Shown: positions 7,626 through 17,611, counted from the first letter of the stretch. The stretch is DNA of 64,000 nucleotides from UBA2040 sp963977135 (GCA_963977135.1 CAXBNN010000001.1:496001-560000); one strand, 5' to 3'. Translations and numbers: made by a program. Notes: generated by a model from the sequence alone, not told the origin.

Positions 7626-9710
7626 TTACTTGTAAGAATCTAGACTCACCTTCTCATTTATCGTTAACGAAGAAATCTTCCCATCGAAAGTCATTGGTCC
7701 AGCAGTTAAAGACATACTGTAAGGCATCATAACTCCACCAACTTCTCTATAGTCTGAATAGCTAATCTCAGCCGTTTGAGTTTCCTCACCTTCTTTGCTG
7801 GTTGTAACCGACTTCATTTTCATGAAAGTTGATTTATCATAGAAGTCAACATGATCACTTTCTCCATCGTTGTATGCCAATTTGTACATGTCTTTACCAT
7901 CAACAACTTCAATGCCTTTAATCTCATAGGTCATTCCTGTTTTTTTGAAGTTCATTTCAGGAAACAAGCCAATGGATTTTGCTTTTGCAGCAATTTCTTC
8001 GGCACCTAATTCCTGTTTACCTCCTTGCATTGCTGATGTAGCACCAGATTTACCGTCAAAATAGGTTTTTTGAAAAACCATTCCTTGACCTTCCATTTTA
8101 TTTCCTTCAAGATTTGGAGTCATCCAAACTTCTGTCAACTTAATCGGAATTGGAATTTGTGCCGAAGCTAAATCCGTAACACGACTGTAAGTTTTGATTT
8201 TCTTAAGTTTTTTCGTCGCACTTTTCATTGAGGAAGTTTTTGTAACCGCCAAAATGTATTTTTCGATTAACTGGTCTGCAGTGATATCAGCAGATTTGCT
8301 TTCAATTACCCCATTCCCGAATGCGTCGAGTAAGGTGATTTTACCGTCTTTGTCGAATTTCTTGAGGCTACCAAGTATAGCTTCATTTCCGACAACAACA
8401 ATATTTACATTTTTTGAAGATAGATATTTCTGAGCCAATAGTAGAATATCTTCCTTATTAACAGCTGCCAATTTTTTGAGGTAGTTTTTGTAGTAGTCTT
8501 TATCCAAATCATACTTTGCAACTCTCAACGCAAATCGCGCGATTGTTTGCGGTCTTTCCAAAGCGCGAGCAAAGCTTCCAGCCATTGATGATTTAATAAG
8601 ATTCAACTCCTCATCGGTAGCATATTCTTGAGTTAGACGACCAATTTCATAAAGAATTTGTGTTATCGCACTATCAGTAACATCGTTTCGGAAATTTCCA
8701 CTTGCGGAGAATGTGCTGCCATAATCGCTGATATCAAAAGAAGAGAAGCATCCGTATGTGTAGGCCTTATCTTCGCGTAAATTTTGCAATAAACGAGAAC
8801 TAAACCCATTTCCTCCTAATAAATTGTTTAATACAGAAAGCCCAATTTCATCATCACTTCCTGGCTTAATGTTTATTGGGTAGGTGATGTTGACAGCTGA
8901 CTGCACCGCGCCAGTTTTATTTACAAAAAACACTTCACTTCCTGTAGCAGGTTTTGAAGTAAGATTATTATTTTTATATGCTTCAGAACCAGTCCAATTT
9001 CTAAAAAACTTGCCAACAAGAATCTTAGTTTCTTCAATGGTAATGTCACCTACAACAACTAAATAACTTCCTTTTGGCGTATAAACATTTTTGTAATAGT
9101 TTTTAACGTCATCTAATTTGATATTTTTCAACGACTCTTCGGTCATTATCTCTGAATTAGGATGATTGCTGTTGAAGTTTGCTTTTGCTTTAGCACTGGC
9201 AGCCATTGCTGAAGGGTTCGACTTTTGCGACTTTAAACCAGATTCGTATTGTTTAACAATACGATCAAATTCAGACTCTTGAAAAGTTGCGTTCGACAAT
9301 ATGTCAGCCATTAAATCCAAACCAAATTCTTTGTATTTAGTCAAACAAGATAGAAAAATTGAATTTTGATCTGCCGATAAATAGGCTCCAATATAATCTA
9401 CTTCGTTGTCTAGTTTATCCTTATCACGTCTTGTCGTTCCTGACATAACCATGTCACCGGCAATATTTGACAATCCAGCTTTGTCTTTTTCAAGGATTGG
9501 ATCTGCGCCCATCACTAAATCGAAACTTACTTTTGGAATAGCATGGTTTTCACTAAGGATTACAGTAATTCCACTTTCGGTTTGGAAAACTTCAGAATTT
9601 TTTATGTTGATGGTTGGAGCAGGACCAGCTTTCGGACGAACCGATCGATCCAATTGTCCCAAAGCTAAAGTTGGGATTAATCCAAGTAATATGATAATTG
9701 AATTTCTCAT
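7626..9710 (-). CDS. M16 peptidase-like protein lacking the zinc motif
   Basis: A 694-residue exported protein (signal peptide ends near LALGQ). Two M16 (pitrilysin/insulinase) domains are visible, with the substrate-side RexDKAYTYG-type element (LREDKAYTYGC) in the C-terminal M16 half. The first half lacks HxxEH: the matching place reads GLSNIAGDMV. It is therefore the non-catalytic partner type. A further C-terminal ~190 residues form an added beta-rich domain (outer-membrane-lipoprotein-carrier-like, inferred). The gene abuts the active M16 gene 6 bases upstream, which fits a two-subunit periplasmic peptidase. Confidence 0.88.
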   Translation of the reverse strand: MRNSIIILLGLIPTLALGQLDRSVRPKAGPAPTINIKNSEVFQTESGITVILSENHAIPKVSFDLVMGADPILEKDKAGLSNIAGDMVMSGTTRRDKDKLDNEVDYIGAYLSADQNSIFLSCLTKYKEFGLDLMADILSNATFQESEFDRIVKQYESGLKSQKSNPSAMAASAKAKANFNSNHPNSEIMTEESLKNIKLDDVKNYYKNVYTPKGSYLVVVGDITIEETKILVGKFFRNWTGSEAYKNNNLTSKPATGSEVFFVNKTGAVQSAVNITYPINIKPGSDDEIGLSVLNNLLGGNGFSSRLLQNLREDKAYTYGCFSSFDISDYGSTFSASGNFRNDVTDSAITQILYEIGRLTQEYATDEELNLIKSSMAGSFARALERPQTIARFALRVAKYDLDKDYYKNYLKKLAAVNKEDILLLAQKYLSSKNVNIVVVGNEAILGSLKKFDKDGKITLLDAFGNGVIESKSADITADQLIEKYILAVTKTSSMKSATKKLKKIKTYSRVTDLASAQIPIPIKLTEVWMTPNLEGNKMEGQGMVFQKTYFDGKSGATSAMQGGKQELGAEEIAAKAKSIGLFPEMNFKKTGMTYEIKGIEVVDGKDMYKLAYNDGESDHVDFYDKSTFMKMKSVTTSKEGEETQTAEISYSDYREVGGVMMPYSMSLTAGPMTFDGKISSLTINEKVSLDSYK

Positions 9711-9716
9711 TATAAA

Positions 9717-11183
9717 TTATTTTTCTTTAGGTAAGTAGTATAGGATAAGTCTTGCGTCCTGTTTCAAATATTGTTTTGCCACTCGCTGAATGTCTTCTCT
9801 GGTTACTTTTATATAACCATCAAGTAGGGTGTTAACACGGTTTGTTGAGCCATAGTAGACATAATTATTAGCCAAGTTCTCAGCAACACCAGCAATAGTT
9901 GAATTTGAAGAGACAATCTCGTTTTCCGTTTTGTTTCTAATTTTTTTAAATTCTTCTGGACTCACAGGCTCAGTTTTAATGTTTTCAATGATTTCATCAA
10001 ATTCCTTAAGTAGGACATCCAGATCAGCACCATCTGCTGCAATTGCGCCAAAGATTTCGACTCCACCTGCTTCTAAACCATATGCAAATGAAAATGCATT
10101 CACAGCAAGTTCTTTCTTCTCCACTAAAATTTTGTTCATTCTAGAAGAAGTTCCGCTTGAAAGAATATCGTTCATCATTTCTAGTGCGTAGAAATCAGGG
10201 TGCGTTTCGTTTGGTAAGAGGTAATTGATAAACAAACCAGGTAATTGAATATTATCATAAACAGTGTCGATCAAAACATTTTCCATTTTTCTATCATAGT
10301 TCGGTGGTCTTTTGATGTCAATTTTCATTCGGGCTTGATTATTAACAACCTGCTTAACTTCGAGGTCTTTTGGATTAGAGAAATCTGCACCGATTACTCG
10401 TGATCTATCCACACTATACATAGCTAAAAAGGCTTCATCTGAAAGATTTTGGGCATCACGGTGCATATTAATAGCATGGCCAGCAGGAATTGTCCCAAAA
10501 TACTTTTGCACCCACTCTCTTGTCTGTTCAATGTCCAAATCTCCCGCTATACTTAGTGTGGCATTTGCAGGGATGTAATATGTTTTATAGAAATTAACAT
10601 AGTCTTCTTCTTGAGCAGCATCTAAGTCTTCCATGCTTCCTATAGGTACCCAATTGTAAGGGTGATCAACGAACATTCTCTTAAATATTTCCGCGATAAA
10701 AGATGCGTAAGGTTGATTATCTATTCGCTCTCTTTTTTCTTCTTTAACGACACTTCGCTGCGTTTCAATACCCTTGATATTTACTTTTGCATGCAACATA
10801 CGCTCGCTTTCTAACCACATTCCTAACTCCAATTGGTTAGAAGGCATCAATTCATAATAGTACGTTCTATCGTTGGAAGTATTAGCATTTAATGTTCCGC
10901 CATTACTTTCAACTAACTTGTCATATTCGCCTCTTTCAATGTTTTGTGAACCTTCAAAAAGTAAATGCTCGAAGAAATGCGCAAATCCTGTCCTACCCAC
11001 TTTTTCATTTTTTGAACCTACATGGTAGAGAACCGAAACGGCTACAATAGGTGTTGATTTTTCTTGGTGAAGAATTACGTGTAGACCGTTAGCCAGATCA
11101 TATTCAACGAATTCAATTGTCTTTTGGGCTAGAACATTTTGCGAAAAAATGACCATGGCTCCGATAAAGAGAAGTTGTTTCAT
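9717..11183 (-). CDS. M16 zinc metallopeptidase, active subunit
   Basis: A 488-residue exported protein (signal peptide to about residue 20, VLAQ). The inverted zinc motif HFFEH is at residues 69-73, with a downstream Glu region RSVVKEEKRERIDN near 145-155, as in active M16 peptidases. The C-terminal half holds the second M16 domain. Length and layout match the catalytic subunit of bacterial heterodimeric M16 enzymes, which degrade peptides in a closed chamber. The following gene encodes the zinc-less partner, so the two probably form one enzyme. Confidence 0.92.
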   Translation of the reverse strand: MKQLLFIGAMVIFSQNVLAQKTIEFVEYDLANGLHVILHQEKSTPIVAVSVLYHVGSKNEKVGRTGFAHFFEHLLFEGSQNIERGEYDKLVESNGGTLNANTSNDRTYYYELMPSNQLELGMWLESERMLHAKVNIKGIETQRSVVKEEKRERIDNQPYASFIAEIFKRMFVDHPYNWVPIGSMEDLDAAQEEDYVNFYKTYYIPANATLSIAGDLDIEQTREWVQKYFGTIPAGHAINMHRDAQNLSDEAFLAMYSVDRSRVIGADFSNPKDLEVKQVVNNQARMKIDIKRPPNYDRKMENVLIDTVYDNIQLPGLFINYLLPNETHPDFYALEMMNDILSSGTSSRMNKILVEKKELAVNAFSFAYGLEAGGVEIFGAIAADGADLDVLLKEFDEIIENIKTEPVSPEEFKKIRNKTENEIVSSNSTIAGVAENLANNYVYYGSTNRVNTLLDGYIKVTREDIQRVAKQYLKQDARLILYYLPKEK

Positions 11184-11338
11184 AGTTAAATTAGTTACTT
11201 ATTTTTTCACAAATTAAACAAGAAAAATCGACTTTTTTGCGTTTGAATTTAAACAAACAATAACGATTAACAGAACTTAACGAATAGCGTTTGAAAATCT
11301 AGATTTAAAAATGGAACAATAATTGTAATTTAGCAAGC

Positions 11339-12415
11339 ATGAAAAGACTCACTGTACTATTCGTACTTTTTACGACAATTTCACTTGCTCAAAAAGCAAT
11401 CCCGTTTGTTGACTTCAATAATTTTTTCAGAACTTTTGAAAGCGGTACGTTTCGTCAATTAGAATTTCAGAGGATTGAGCAATATAAAGCTGGAGATGAA
11501 GCAATTGCGTATTATGATAATCGTGGAAATCTTAGAATATATAATGGAGGACAACCTGTTGATGTTGCCAATCTAAATGCTGAATATCAAGTTTCCGACC
11601 ACTTGATTACTTGGAAAATTGGAGAAACCTTAAACCTATGGGACGATGGGAAAATGCAAACTTTAACCTATCGATGTGGTCAGTATGCGGTTAAAGATAG
11701 TATTGTTGTTTATCAAGACATTCGTTACAATACCATTAATGTATATTGGAAAGATCAGATATACCCCATAAAAACAAGTACTGGAGATTTGGTTTTGCCT
11801 GCAGCTATTGGAGAAAACATTGTCGCTTATAAGGATAATGGAGATTTCTATAAAATCTTTTGGAACGGGAAATCATATGAAATTGATGTATGGGTGGGTA
11901 ACATAGATTTTTCCTGTGGCACCGATATTTTATGTTACAATGACCCAACAACAAGAACTTTCACAGTATTTGAAAATGGCGAATTAATTGACGTTGAGCA
12001 GTTTTTTATGAAAAATTTCAAAGCGGGTAGAGGATTTGTCGTTTATGAAGATCAGAATGGAAACTTAATCAAATATCAAAATGGGAAAAGAACAACCTTA
12101 ACCAATTTTGGAGCTTCCAAATGGGAAGTAAAAGATGATGTAGTTATTTGGTTTGAAAACAGTTTCTTGAATATGGAGTGTAACGGACAGACTTGGCGGG
12201 TTTGCAACTATGTCCCCGAAGACTATGAATTAAAAAATAATGTGCTTGCCTTCAGAAATATATCACAAGGTGTAGACGTTTCTATCGATGGAAAAACCCA
12301 TACCATTACCAATCAAATGGATGCTGCATACGAAATTTTAGGTAGTTCTGTATTGGTTAAATTATTCAATAACAGTTTTAAAGTGTTTTGGGACGGAAGA
12401 ACTTTTGAACCATAA
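11339..12415 (+). CDS. exported nine-repeat protein of unknown function
   Basis: A 358-residue protein not recognised by name. A signal peptide ends near residue 18 (ISLAQ). From residue ~51 to the end it is built of nine degenerate repeats of 33-39 residues, starting near 51, 85, 118, 157, 193, 229, 264, 298 and 334. Each follows the pattern (v/l)xDxvvxYxDxxxxfxvywnGxxxxv, for example VKDSIVVYQDIRYNTINVYW. The repeat length and strand pattern suggest a beta-propeller. No catalytic motif or sorting domain is seen. It is divergent from the M16 pair, with 155 bases between them. Confidence 0.8.
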   Translation: MKRLTVLFVLFTTISLAQKAIPFVDFNNFFRTFESGTFRQLEFQRIEQYKAGDEAIAYYDNRGNLRIYNGGQPVDVANLNAEYQVSDHLITWKIGETLNLWDDGKMQTLTYRCGQYAVKDSIVVYQDIRYNTINVYWKDQIYPIKTSTGDLVLPAAIGENIVAYKDNGDFYKIFWNGKSYEIDVWVGNIDFSCGTDILCYNDPTTRTFTVFENGELIDVEQFFMKNFKAGRGFVVYEDQNGNLIKYQNGKRTTLTNFGASKWEVKDDVVIWFENSFLNMECNGQTWRVCNYVPEDYELKNNVLAFRNISQGVDVSIDGKTHTITNQMDAAYEILGSSVLVKLFNNSFKVFWDGRTFEP

Positions 12416-12456
12416 AAAACTTTATCAACACCTTACAATTCCTAGTCAATAGACCT

Positions 12457-12464
12457 TATATTTG
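12457..12464 (+). promoter_or_regulatory. -7 element before the DUF4494 gene
   Basis: TATATTTG matches TAnnTTTG exactly, 52 bases upstream of the DUF4494 ATG. No TTG box stands at the expected distance, so support rests on the -7 element alone. Confidence 0.45.
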
Positions 12465-12516
12465 CATTCTTAATAAAAATGGGGCTTTGGCTCCTTAATT
12501 CAAAATGCGATAAGAA

Positions 12517-13119
12517 ATGAATAATTGGTTTACAGTAAAAGTAAAATACACAAAACAACTTGAAAACGGCTCTTTTAAGAGAGTTACAGAACCATATTTG
12601 CTAGCCGCAATGACCTTTACCGATGCTGAAGCTCGCATTTATGAGGAGCTTGGTCAAATAATCCGTGGTGAATTTAATGTTGTTGGAATTACAAGAACTG
12701 AGATACACGATATATTCTTGTACGAAGATGCAGATGTTTGGTACAAAGTAAAGCTTACCTACGACTCTGTTGATGCAGATGCAGAAAAAGCAAAAAAAGT
12801 AACACAAAATTTCTTGGTTTCGGCAAGTTCCGTTAAAGAAGCTTATGACAGAATAAAAGAAAGTTTATCAACTTTATTAGTTGATTTTATTATTCCTTCA
12901 ATTACTGTTTCTCCTATAGTGGAGATTTTCCCATACCAAGAAGAGATGGATAAAGAACTTAACCGTCGTCCATTGGAGGAAGAGGATAAAGATTTACCAG
13001 ATATTAAATCAAAGCCAGGTAAAAAAGCAGTTTTTTCTGCACCTGGAAGTGATGTTGACGAAGATGTAGAAGAAGTTGAGAATGAGATTTCTGATGACTT
13101 CGACGAAGATGAAAATTAA
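12517..13119 (+). CDS. DUF4494 domain protein
   Basis: A 200-residue cytoplasmic protein. Residues 1-150 match DUF4494, a family confined to Bacteroidota, with typical strings NNWFTVKVKYTK, EPYLLAAMTFTDAEARI and GITRTEIHDIF. The C-terminal 50 residues are very acidic (many Glu and Asp, ending SDDFDEDEN) and probably disordered. Function is unknown. Three bases separate it from pdxH, so the two and the following M16 gene are probably one transcript. Confidence 0.85.
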   Translation: MNNWFTVKVKYTKQLENGSFKRVTEPYLLAAMTFTDAEARIYEELGQIIRGEFNVVGITRTEIHDIFLYEDADVWYKVKLTYDSVDADAEKAKKVTQNFLVSASSVKEAYDRIKESLSTLLVDFIIPSITVSPIVEIFPYQEEMDKELNRRPLEEEDKDLPDIKSKPGKKAVFSAPGSDVDEDVEEVENEISDDFDEDEN

Positions 13120-13122
13120 AAA

Positions 13123-13764
13123 ATGAGCAAATTTCTCGACGATTTAAAGCATGATCATAGTGATTTCGACGATGGCAAATTAGAAAGTCATTATGGAGAT
13201 GAACCATGGGATTTATTTGTGAAATGGTATGCTGAAGCTTTTGAAAGAGAGCAAGTAGCCAACGCAATGACAATTTCGACAGCCTCAGCCGAAGGTCAGC
13301 CGACGACTCGAATTGTTTACTTGAAGGAACTTTTAGACGAGAAATTCATCTTCTATACCAATTACAATAGCGAAAAAGGAAGAAGTTTAATAATCAATAA
13401 TAAAACCTGTCTCCACTTTTTCTGGCCGCAAGCCCAAAGGCAAATAAGAATTGATGGAATAGCAACAAAGGTTAGCCCAGAAATGTCAGATGAATATTTT
13501 GCTAGCCGACCAAGAGAGAGCCAATTAGGTGCTTGGGCTTCTCAGCAAAGCGAAATATTGGAAAGTCGTGAAGAACTAGAAAACCGAATTATTGAGCTTG
13601 ATGCGAAATACCCGAATGATGTTCCTCGACCGCCACATTGGGGCGGATACGAAGTTGTAGCATCTAAAATTGAATTTTGGCAAGGACGACCTTCTCGATT
13701 GCACGACCGAATAGTCTATCAAAAAGAAGACGGAAATTGGAAAATATTCCGACTAAATCCATAA
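13123..13764 (+). CDS. pdxH: pyridoxamine 5'-phosphate oxidase
   Basis: A 213-residue flavoprotein of the PdxH family, the usual length. It oxidises pyridoxamine or pyridoxine 5'-phosphate to pyridoxal 5'-phosphate with FMN and oxygen. Family strings include NAMTISTASAEGQPTTRIV, the FMN-binding FIFYTNYNSEKG, SRPRESQLGAWASQQS, and the C-terminal EFWQGRPSRLHDRIVY with FRLNP at the end. It acts in the cytoplasm, supplying cofactor for enzymes in this window such as SerC and IlvE. It overlaps nothing and is one base from the next M16 gene. Confidence 0.97.
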   Translation: MSKFLDDLKHDHSDFDDGKLESHYGDEPWDLFVKWYAEAFEREQVANAMTISTASAEGQPTTRIVYLKELLDEKFIFYTNYNSEKGRSLIINNKTCLHFFWPQAQRQIRIDGIATKVSPEMSDEYFASRPRESQLGAWASQQSEILESREELENRIIELDAKYPNDVPRPPHWGGYEVVASKIEFWQGRPSRLHDRIVYQKEDGNWKIFRLNP

Positions 13765-13765
13765 G

Positions 13766-15001
13766 ATGGAAGAGTGGCAACCTGAAATTTTCAACTTATC
13801 AAATGGAATGAGATTCGTTTATTTACAAACGATTTCACCTGTTGCGCATTTAGGAGTGCACGTTTTGGCGGGCTCCCGTCTAGAAGATAAAAATGAGGAA
13901 GGTCTCGCACATTTTTTGGAGCATTGTATTTTCAAAGGCACAAAAAAGAGGAAGACATTTCACGTTCTTTCGAGGTTAGACTCAGTAGGTGGTGAACTAA
14001 ATGCTTATACATCCAAAGAAGAGATGGTAGTTTATGCCTCTTTCGTAAAGAATCATACAGAAAGGGCAATGGAATTGTTGGCCGATATAACCTTGAATGC
14101 TAATTTTCCAGCTAAAGAAATCGAAAAAGAAAAGGAAATTGTTCTTGACGAAATAAATTCTTATTTAGATAGTCCTGGAGATAAAATATTTGATGATTTC
14201 GAAAGTTATCTTTTTGAAGGTCATGCTTTAGGAACAAATATTTTGGGGACGCCTGAAACGGTTTCTGCTTTTACTAAAAAAGATCTTGAAAAATATTTAG
14301 AGAAACATTTTCATGCCGACAATATGGTCGTATCGTTCGTTGGAAATGTTCCTTCTCAAAAAGTGCTAAAATGGATAGAGAAGTACTTTGCAAATTGTCC
14401 AAAACGCCAAAAAGAAATAGTAAAAGAGTTTACTGGTTGTCACCAGTTTCACAAAATTGAAAAAGAAGCAAATTATCAGGTCCATGCTGTTGTAGGTGGC
14501 TACGCACCTGGTTATGACGAGGAAGACAGGAAATGTATGTTTCTACTCACTAACATACTTGGTGGACCTGCTTTGAACTCAAAATTAAATTTATCCATTC
14601 GCGAAAAGTATGGATATTCCTATAACATCGAATCTTCATACACTCCCTATGGCGAAATTGGATTTTGGTCAGTTTATTTGGGGACGGATACGAAGTATTT
14701 AAAGAAATCGTTAAAGGTACTTTACAAAGAATTAGATAGTCTCCGAACTAAAAAGCTTAGCGATAAATACTTAAAAATGGCCAAAGATCAATACAAAGGT
14801 CACATGGCCCTTGCAATGGAAAGTCATTCTGGGTTGATGTTAAGCCTGGGTAAAAGTGTACTTCTTTTCAATCAAGTTGATTCCATTTTTGAAATGAATC
14901 AAAGTATAGAAAAAGTTACCGCAGACGATATTCAGAGGATTGCTAATAAATATTTTGCAAAAGAAAAGATTTCAGAGTTGATCTTTGAAATCGTCGAATA
15001 A
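13766..15001 (+). CDS. M16 family zinc peptidase, single-chain
   Basis: A 411-residue M16 peptidase with the zinc motif HFLEH at residues 49-53 and a KEKEIVLDEINSY segment that supplies the third metal-binding Glu. The C-terminal half holds IREKYGYSYNIES, the Arg/Tyr substrate element. There is no signal peptide, so unlike the pair at 7626-11183 it should be cytoplasmic, of the processing-protease-like type. It starts one base after pdxH. Confidence 0.9.
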   Translation: MEEWQPEIFNLSNGMRFVYLQTISPVAHLGVHVLAGSRLEDKNEEGLAHFLEHCIFKGTKKRKTFHVLSRLDSVGGELNAYTSKEEMVVYASFVKNHTERAMELLADITLNANFPAKEIEKEKEIVLDEINSYLDSPGDKIFDDFESYLFEGHALGTNILGTPETVSAFTKKDLEKYLEKHFHADNMVVSFVGNVPSQKVLKWIEKYFANCPKRQKEIVKEFTGCHQFHKIEKEANYQVHAVVGGYAPGYDEEDRKCMFLLTNILGGPALNSKLNLSIREKYGYSYNIESSYTPYGEIGFWSVYLGTDTKYLKKSLKVLYKELDSLRTKKLSDKYLKMAKDQYKGHMALAMESHSGLMLSLGKSVLLFNQVDSIFEMNQSIEKVTADDIQRIANKYFAKEKISELIFEIVE

Positions 15002-15112
15002 TCCCACTATATCAATAACACAATAAGCGATTGTATAAGGGCGTAAAGCAACCATAAAAAACAATTGGTCGTCATAAGGTTGAATAGAAGGAACAATTAA
15101 AACAATTTTTAT

Positions 15113-15120
15113 CCCCCCCC
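15113..15120 (+). repeat. run of eight cytosines upstream of a T9SS gene
   Basis: A C8 homopolymer in an AT-rich 171-base intergenic region, 52 bases before the ATG of the T9SS cargo gene. Tracts of this length are prone to slippage during replication. The rest of the gap holds no recognisable gene. Confidence 0.7.
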
Positions 15121-15172
15121 TAATTAAAATTCTCTCCGTTCTTATTTACGAAACCAATTAAATAATATTGCT

Positions 15173-17611
15173 ATGAAGTTCATTTCCCTAAAACAACTCC
15201 TTTTAGCTTGCTCGATTCTTTTTTCGACCAGCTTATTTTCACAGTCCTTTAATATAACTGGCGTGAATGCTGATACTTCTTGGGTTTATCCATGTGATAG
15301 TATAATTACTTTATCATTTTCACCTATAAATCAAAGTTTCAGTGGAAATGCCAATTTTTATTTCACTATACAAGGAACTAATTATGTAGCAGGTCCAATC
15401 GTCGTTACCGTTAATTGGGGTGATGGAACATTTAATACCTATACTGGTCAGTCTACCACTATAGGCGCTCCAATTCAGTTTGGAGGAATTACGCCATCTC
15501 ACGTTTATTCCAATCCAGGAGTATCCTATCAAATGGTAGTAACCGTTACTAATCCTAATAATAATAGTACCGCTACGACAACTGAACAGGTTTATATCGG
15601 TTCATGTAATGGATATATTTATGGTTACCCACAAGTTGACTGCAACGGCGATAGCATTATCGATTCGACCTTGTATAATTCAACTGTTCCAATAATTTTA
15701 TCAAATACTTCAGGAGGGGTTTATAATGGTGTTATGGTCAACGGACTTGCGTACCTTTCAAATATCCCTGCAGGAGTATATACTATTCAAGTGAGCAGTG
15801 CTTGGTTAGCAGCTAACAATTATACAGTTGCTTCAATTACGCCAGCAACAATGACTATTTCCCCTAATACAACGAATACAATACAAATTATTCTGAATTG
15901 TATTACAGTTCCAACATGGACAGGTTGTACAGTGGGTCAAGTATTTTGTGATGACAACAACAATGGAGTTTTTGATTCAAATGAAACAGGCATTCCTTCA
16001 GCTCCAGTTATTGTGCAATATAATAACCAATCTTATTATGGGATAACAGACCCTAATGGGTTTTATAATATATCCTTCCCGAATCCAAATATTAATTCTG
16101 CGACAGTAACAGTAAATTCTGGATGGTTAGCACAAAACGGATATTTCTTAACGAACAACTCTCAAATAACAACCGTTACACAGTGTTCACAAGCAAATAA
16201 CTTACCAATTAATTTTGCTGTGGATTGTGATTCATCTACTGTTTCTAGTGAGTGCGTAATCGGTTGGGTTTTTTGCGACGCTAATTCAAATGGAATACTA
16301 GACTCCGGTGAAGTTACCATACCATATGCTCCAGTAATGCTCTCTGGAAATGGGAATACAGTAACAGTTTATTCGAATTCAAATGGTATTTTCAATTATT
16401 CAGGATTTGGAAATTTAGGAACATCCACTATCGTTTCAATCAGCCAATACTGGTTGGCTCAACACGGTTATTCAGCAATAAATCAAGTTTTAACGACTAC
16501 AACTAATTGTAACTCATTAACACCAATATATTTTGGGTTGAATTGCGGATCTACTTCAGGGTGCGCTGATTTATGGACAACAGTAACGCCTTGGATAGGA
16601 TATTATCAAAATCAAACCAATTATGTGAAATTGAAATGGGGAAATTATGGTCCAGCACCTGCTCAATCCTATACACTTACTTTTACCTATCCAGCTGGTG
16701 TGACGCCAATTACTTCATCAATTGGTAACCAAAACTTTACAATCTCAGGAAATACAATCACATGGGTTGTAACTGGAAGTAATTTATCTAGTTTTTTGAG
16801 TACTGATGTAATCTACTTTACTGTGCCAGGAGGATTAACAAATGGAACACAACATATCTATTCTTCAACAATTACAGCAAACGGAACAAATGCAGATTGC
16901 TACTCAGCAAATAACAACGGTTCATTGATGATGATTTTGGGTAACAGTTATGATCCAAATGATAAAAATGTTAGTGCAACCACGATAATCAGTCCGTCTG
17001 TTCAAGATGAGTTAACCTATACTATTCGTTTCCAGAACACGGGAACTGCGCCAGCACAAGATGTTTACGTCTTAGATACTTTAAGTGCAAACCTAGACTG
17101 GACAACCTTTAAGATGATTAACGCATCGCATGATATGCAGTTGATTGATTTAGGAAATGGTGTAATGAAATTCAACTTCCCTGGAATCTGGTTGCCAGAT
17201 AGTACGACAAATGAGCCTTTAAGTCATGGTGAATTTACCTACTCTATCAAAGAGAATGTAGGTAATGGAGTTGGGTCACAAATTTTGAATACCGCTCATA
17301 TTTACTTTGATTGGAATCCGGCTATAGTAACAAACACAACGTTCAATGAGAATAACGTTCTTGGACTATCTGAAAATGAAATAAGTAAAGTTATGTTGAT
17401 GCCGAATCCGTTTACTGATTTTGTAAATGTAGTTTCATCTCATAACATTGAGCAAGTTATGGTTAGTGATTTAACTGGAAAGGTTGTTTACAGTCAATAT
17501 GTGAATGGTTCAACAACTAAACTAGACTTAGCTGACTTAACAAGCGGAGTTTATTTAGTCAGAGTGCAATCCAACAACGAGACATCAACTATGCGAGTAG
17601 TTAAAAAATAG
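15173..17611 (+). CDS. T9SS cargo protein with SdrD-B-like and DUF7619 regions
   Basis: An 812-residue secreted protein with a signal peptide (ends near LFSQS). The first third holds a PKD-like section, followed by three or four SdrD-B-like units that each begin with a calcium-loop-like segment such as GQVFCDDNNNGVFDSNE and GWVFCDANSNGILDSGE. Residues ~590-735 match a DUF7619-type region (YDPNDKNVSA ... YTIRFQNTGTAPA ... HIYFDWNPAIVTNT). The last ~75 residues form a type A T9SS sorting domain (MPNPFTDFVNV, SGVYLVRV). It is probably a cell-surface or released protein; the ligand is unknown. Confidence 0.88.
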   Translation: MKFISLKQLLLACSILFSTSLFSQSFNITGVNADTSWVYPCDSIITLSFSPINQSFSGNANFYFTIQGTNYVAGPIVVTVNWGDGTFNTYTGQSTTIGAPIQFGGITPSHVYSNPGVSYQMVVTVTNPNNNSTATTTEQVYIGSCNGYIYGYPQVDCNGDSIIDSTLYNSTVPIILSNTSGGVYNGVMVNGLAYLSNIPAGVYTIQVSSAWLAANNYTVASITPATMTISPNTTNTIQIILNCITVPTWTGCTVGQVFCDDNNNGVFDSNETGIPSAPVIVQYNNQSYYGITDPNGFYNISFPNPNINSATVTVNSGWLAQNGYFLTNNSQITTVTQCSQANNLPINFAVDCDSSTVSSECVIGWVFCDANSNGILDSGEVTIPYAPVMLSGNGNTVTVYSNSNGIFNYSGFGNLGTSTIVSISQYWLAQHGYSAINQVLTTTTNCNSLTPIYFGLNCGSTSGCADLWTTVTPWIGYYQNQTNYVKLKWGNYGPAPAQSYTLTFTYPAGVTPITSSIGNQNFTISGNTITWVVTGSNLSSFLSTDVIYFTVPGGLTNGTQHIYSSTITANGTNADCYSANNNGSLMMILGNSYDPNDKNVSATTIISPSVQDELTYTIRFQNTGTAPAQDVYVLDTLSANLDWTTFKMINASHDMQLIDLGNGVMKFNFPGIWLPDSTTNEPLSHGEFTYSIKENVGNGVGSQILNTAHIYFDWNPAIVTNTTFNENNVLGLSENEISKVMLMPNPFTDFVNVVSSHNIEQVMVSDLTGKVVYSQYVNGSTTKLDLADLTSGVYLVRVQSNNETSTMRVVKK

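Noticed and set aside
9406..9738. A 110-codon plus-strand frame opposite the M16 genes
   Set aside because: It lies antisense across a clear M16 coding frame, has no family features, and its composition mirrors the sense strand.
15002..15172. Small gene or RNA in the gap before the T9SS cargo gene
   Set aside because: Only short frames and a five-pair stem are present; apart from the C8 tract nothing is supported.
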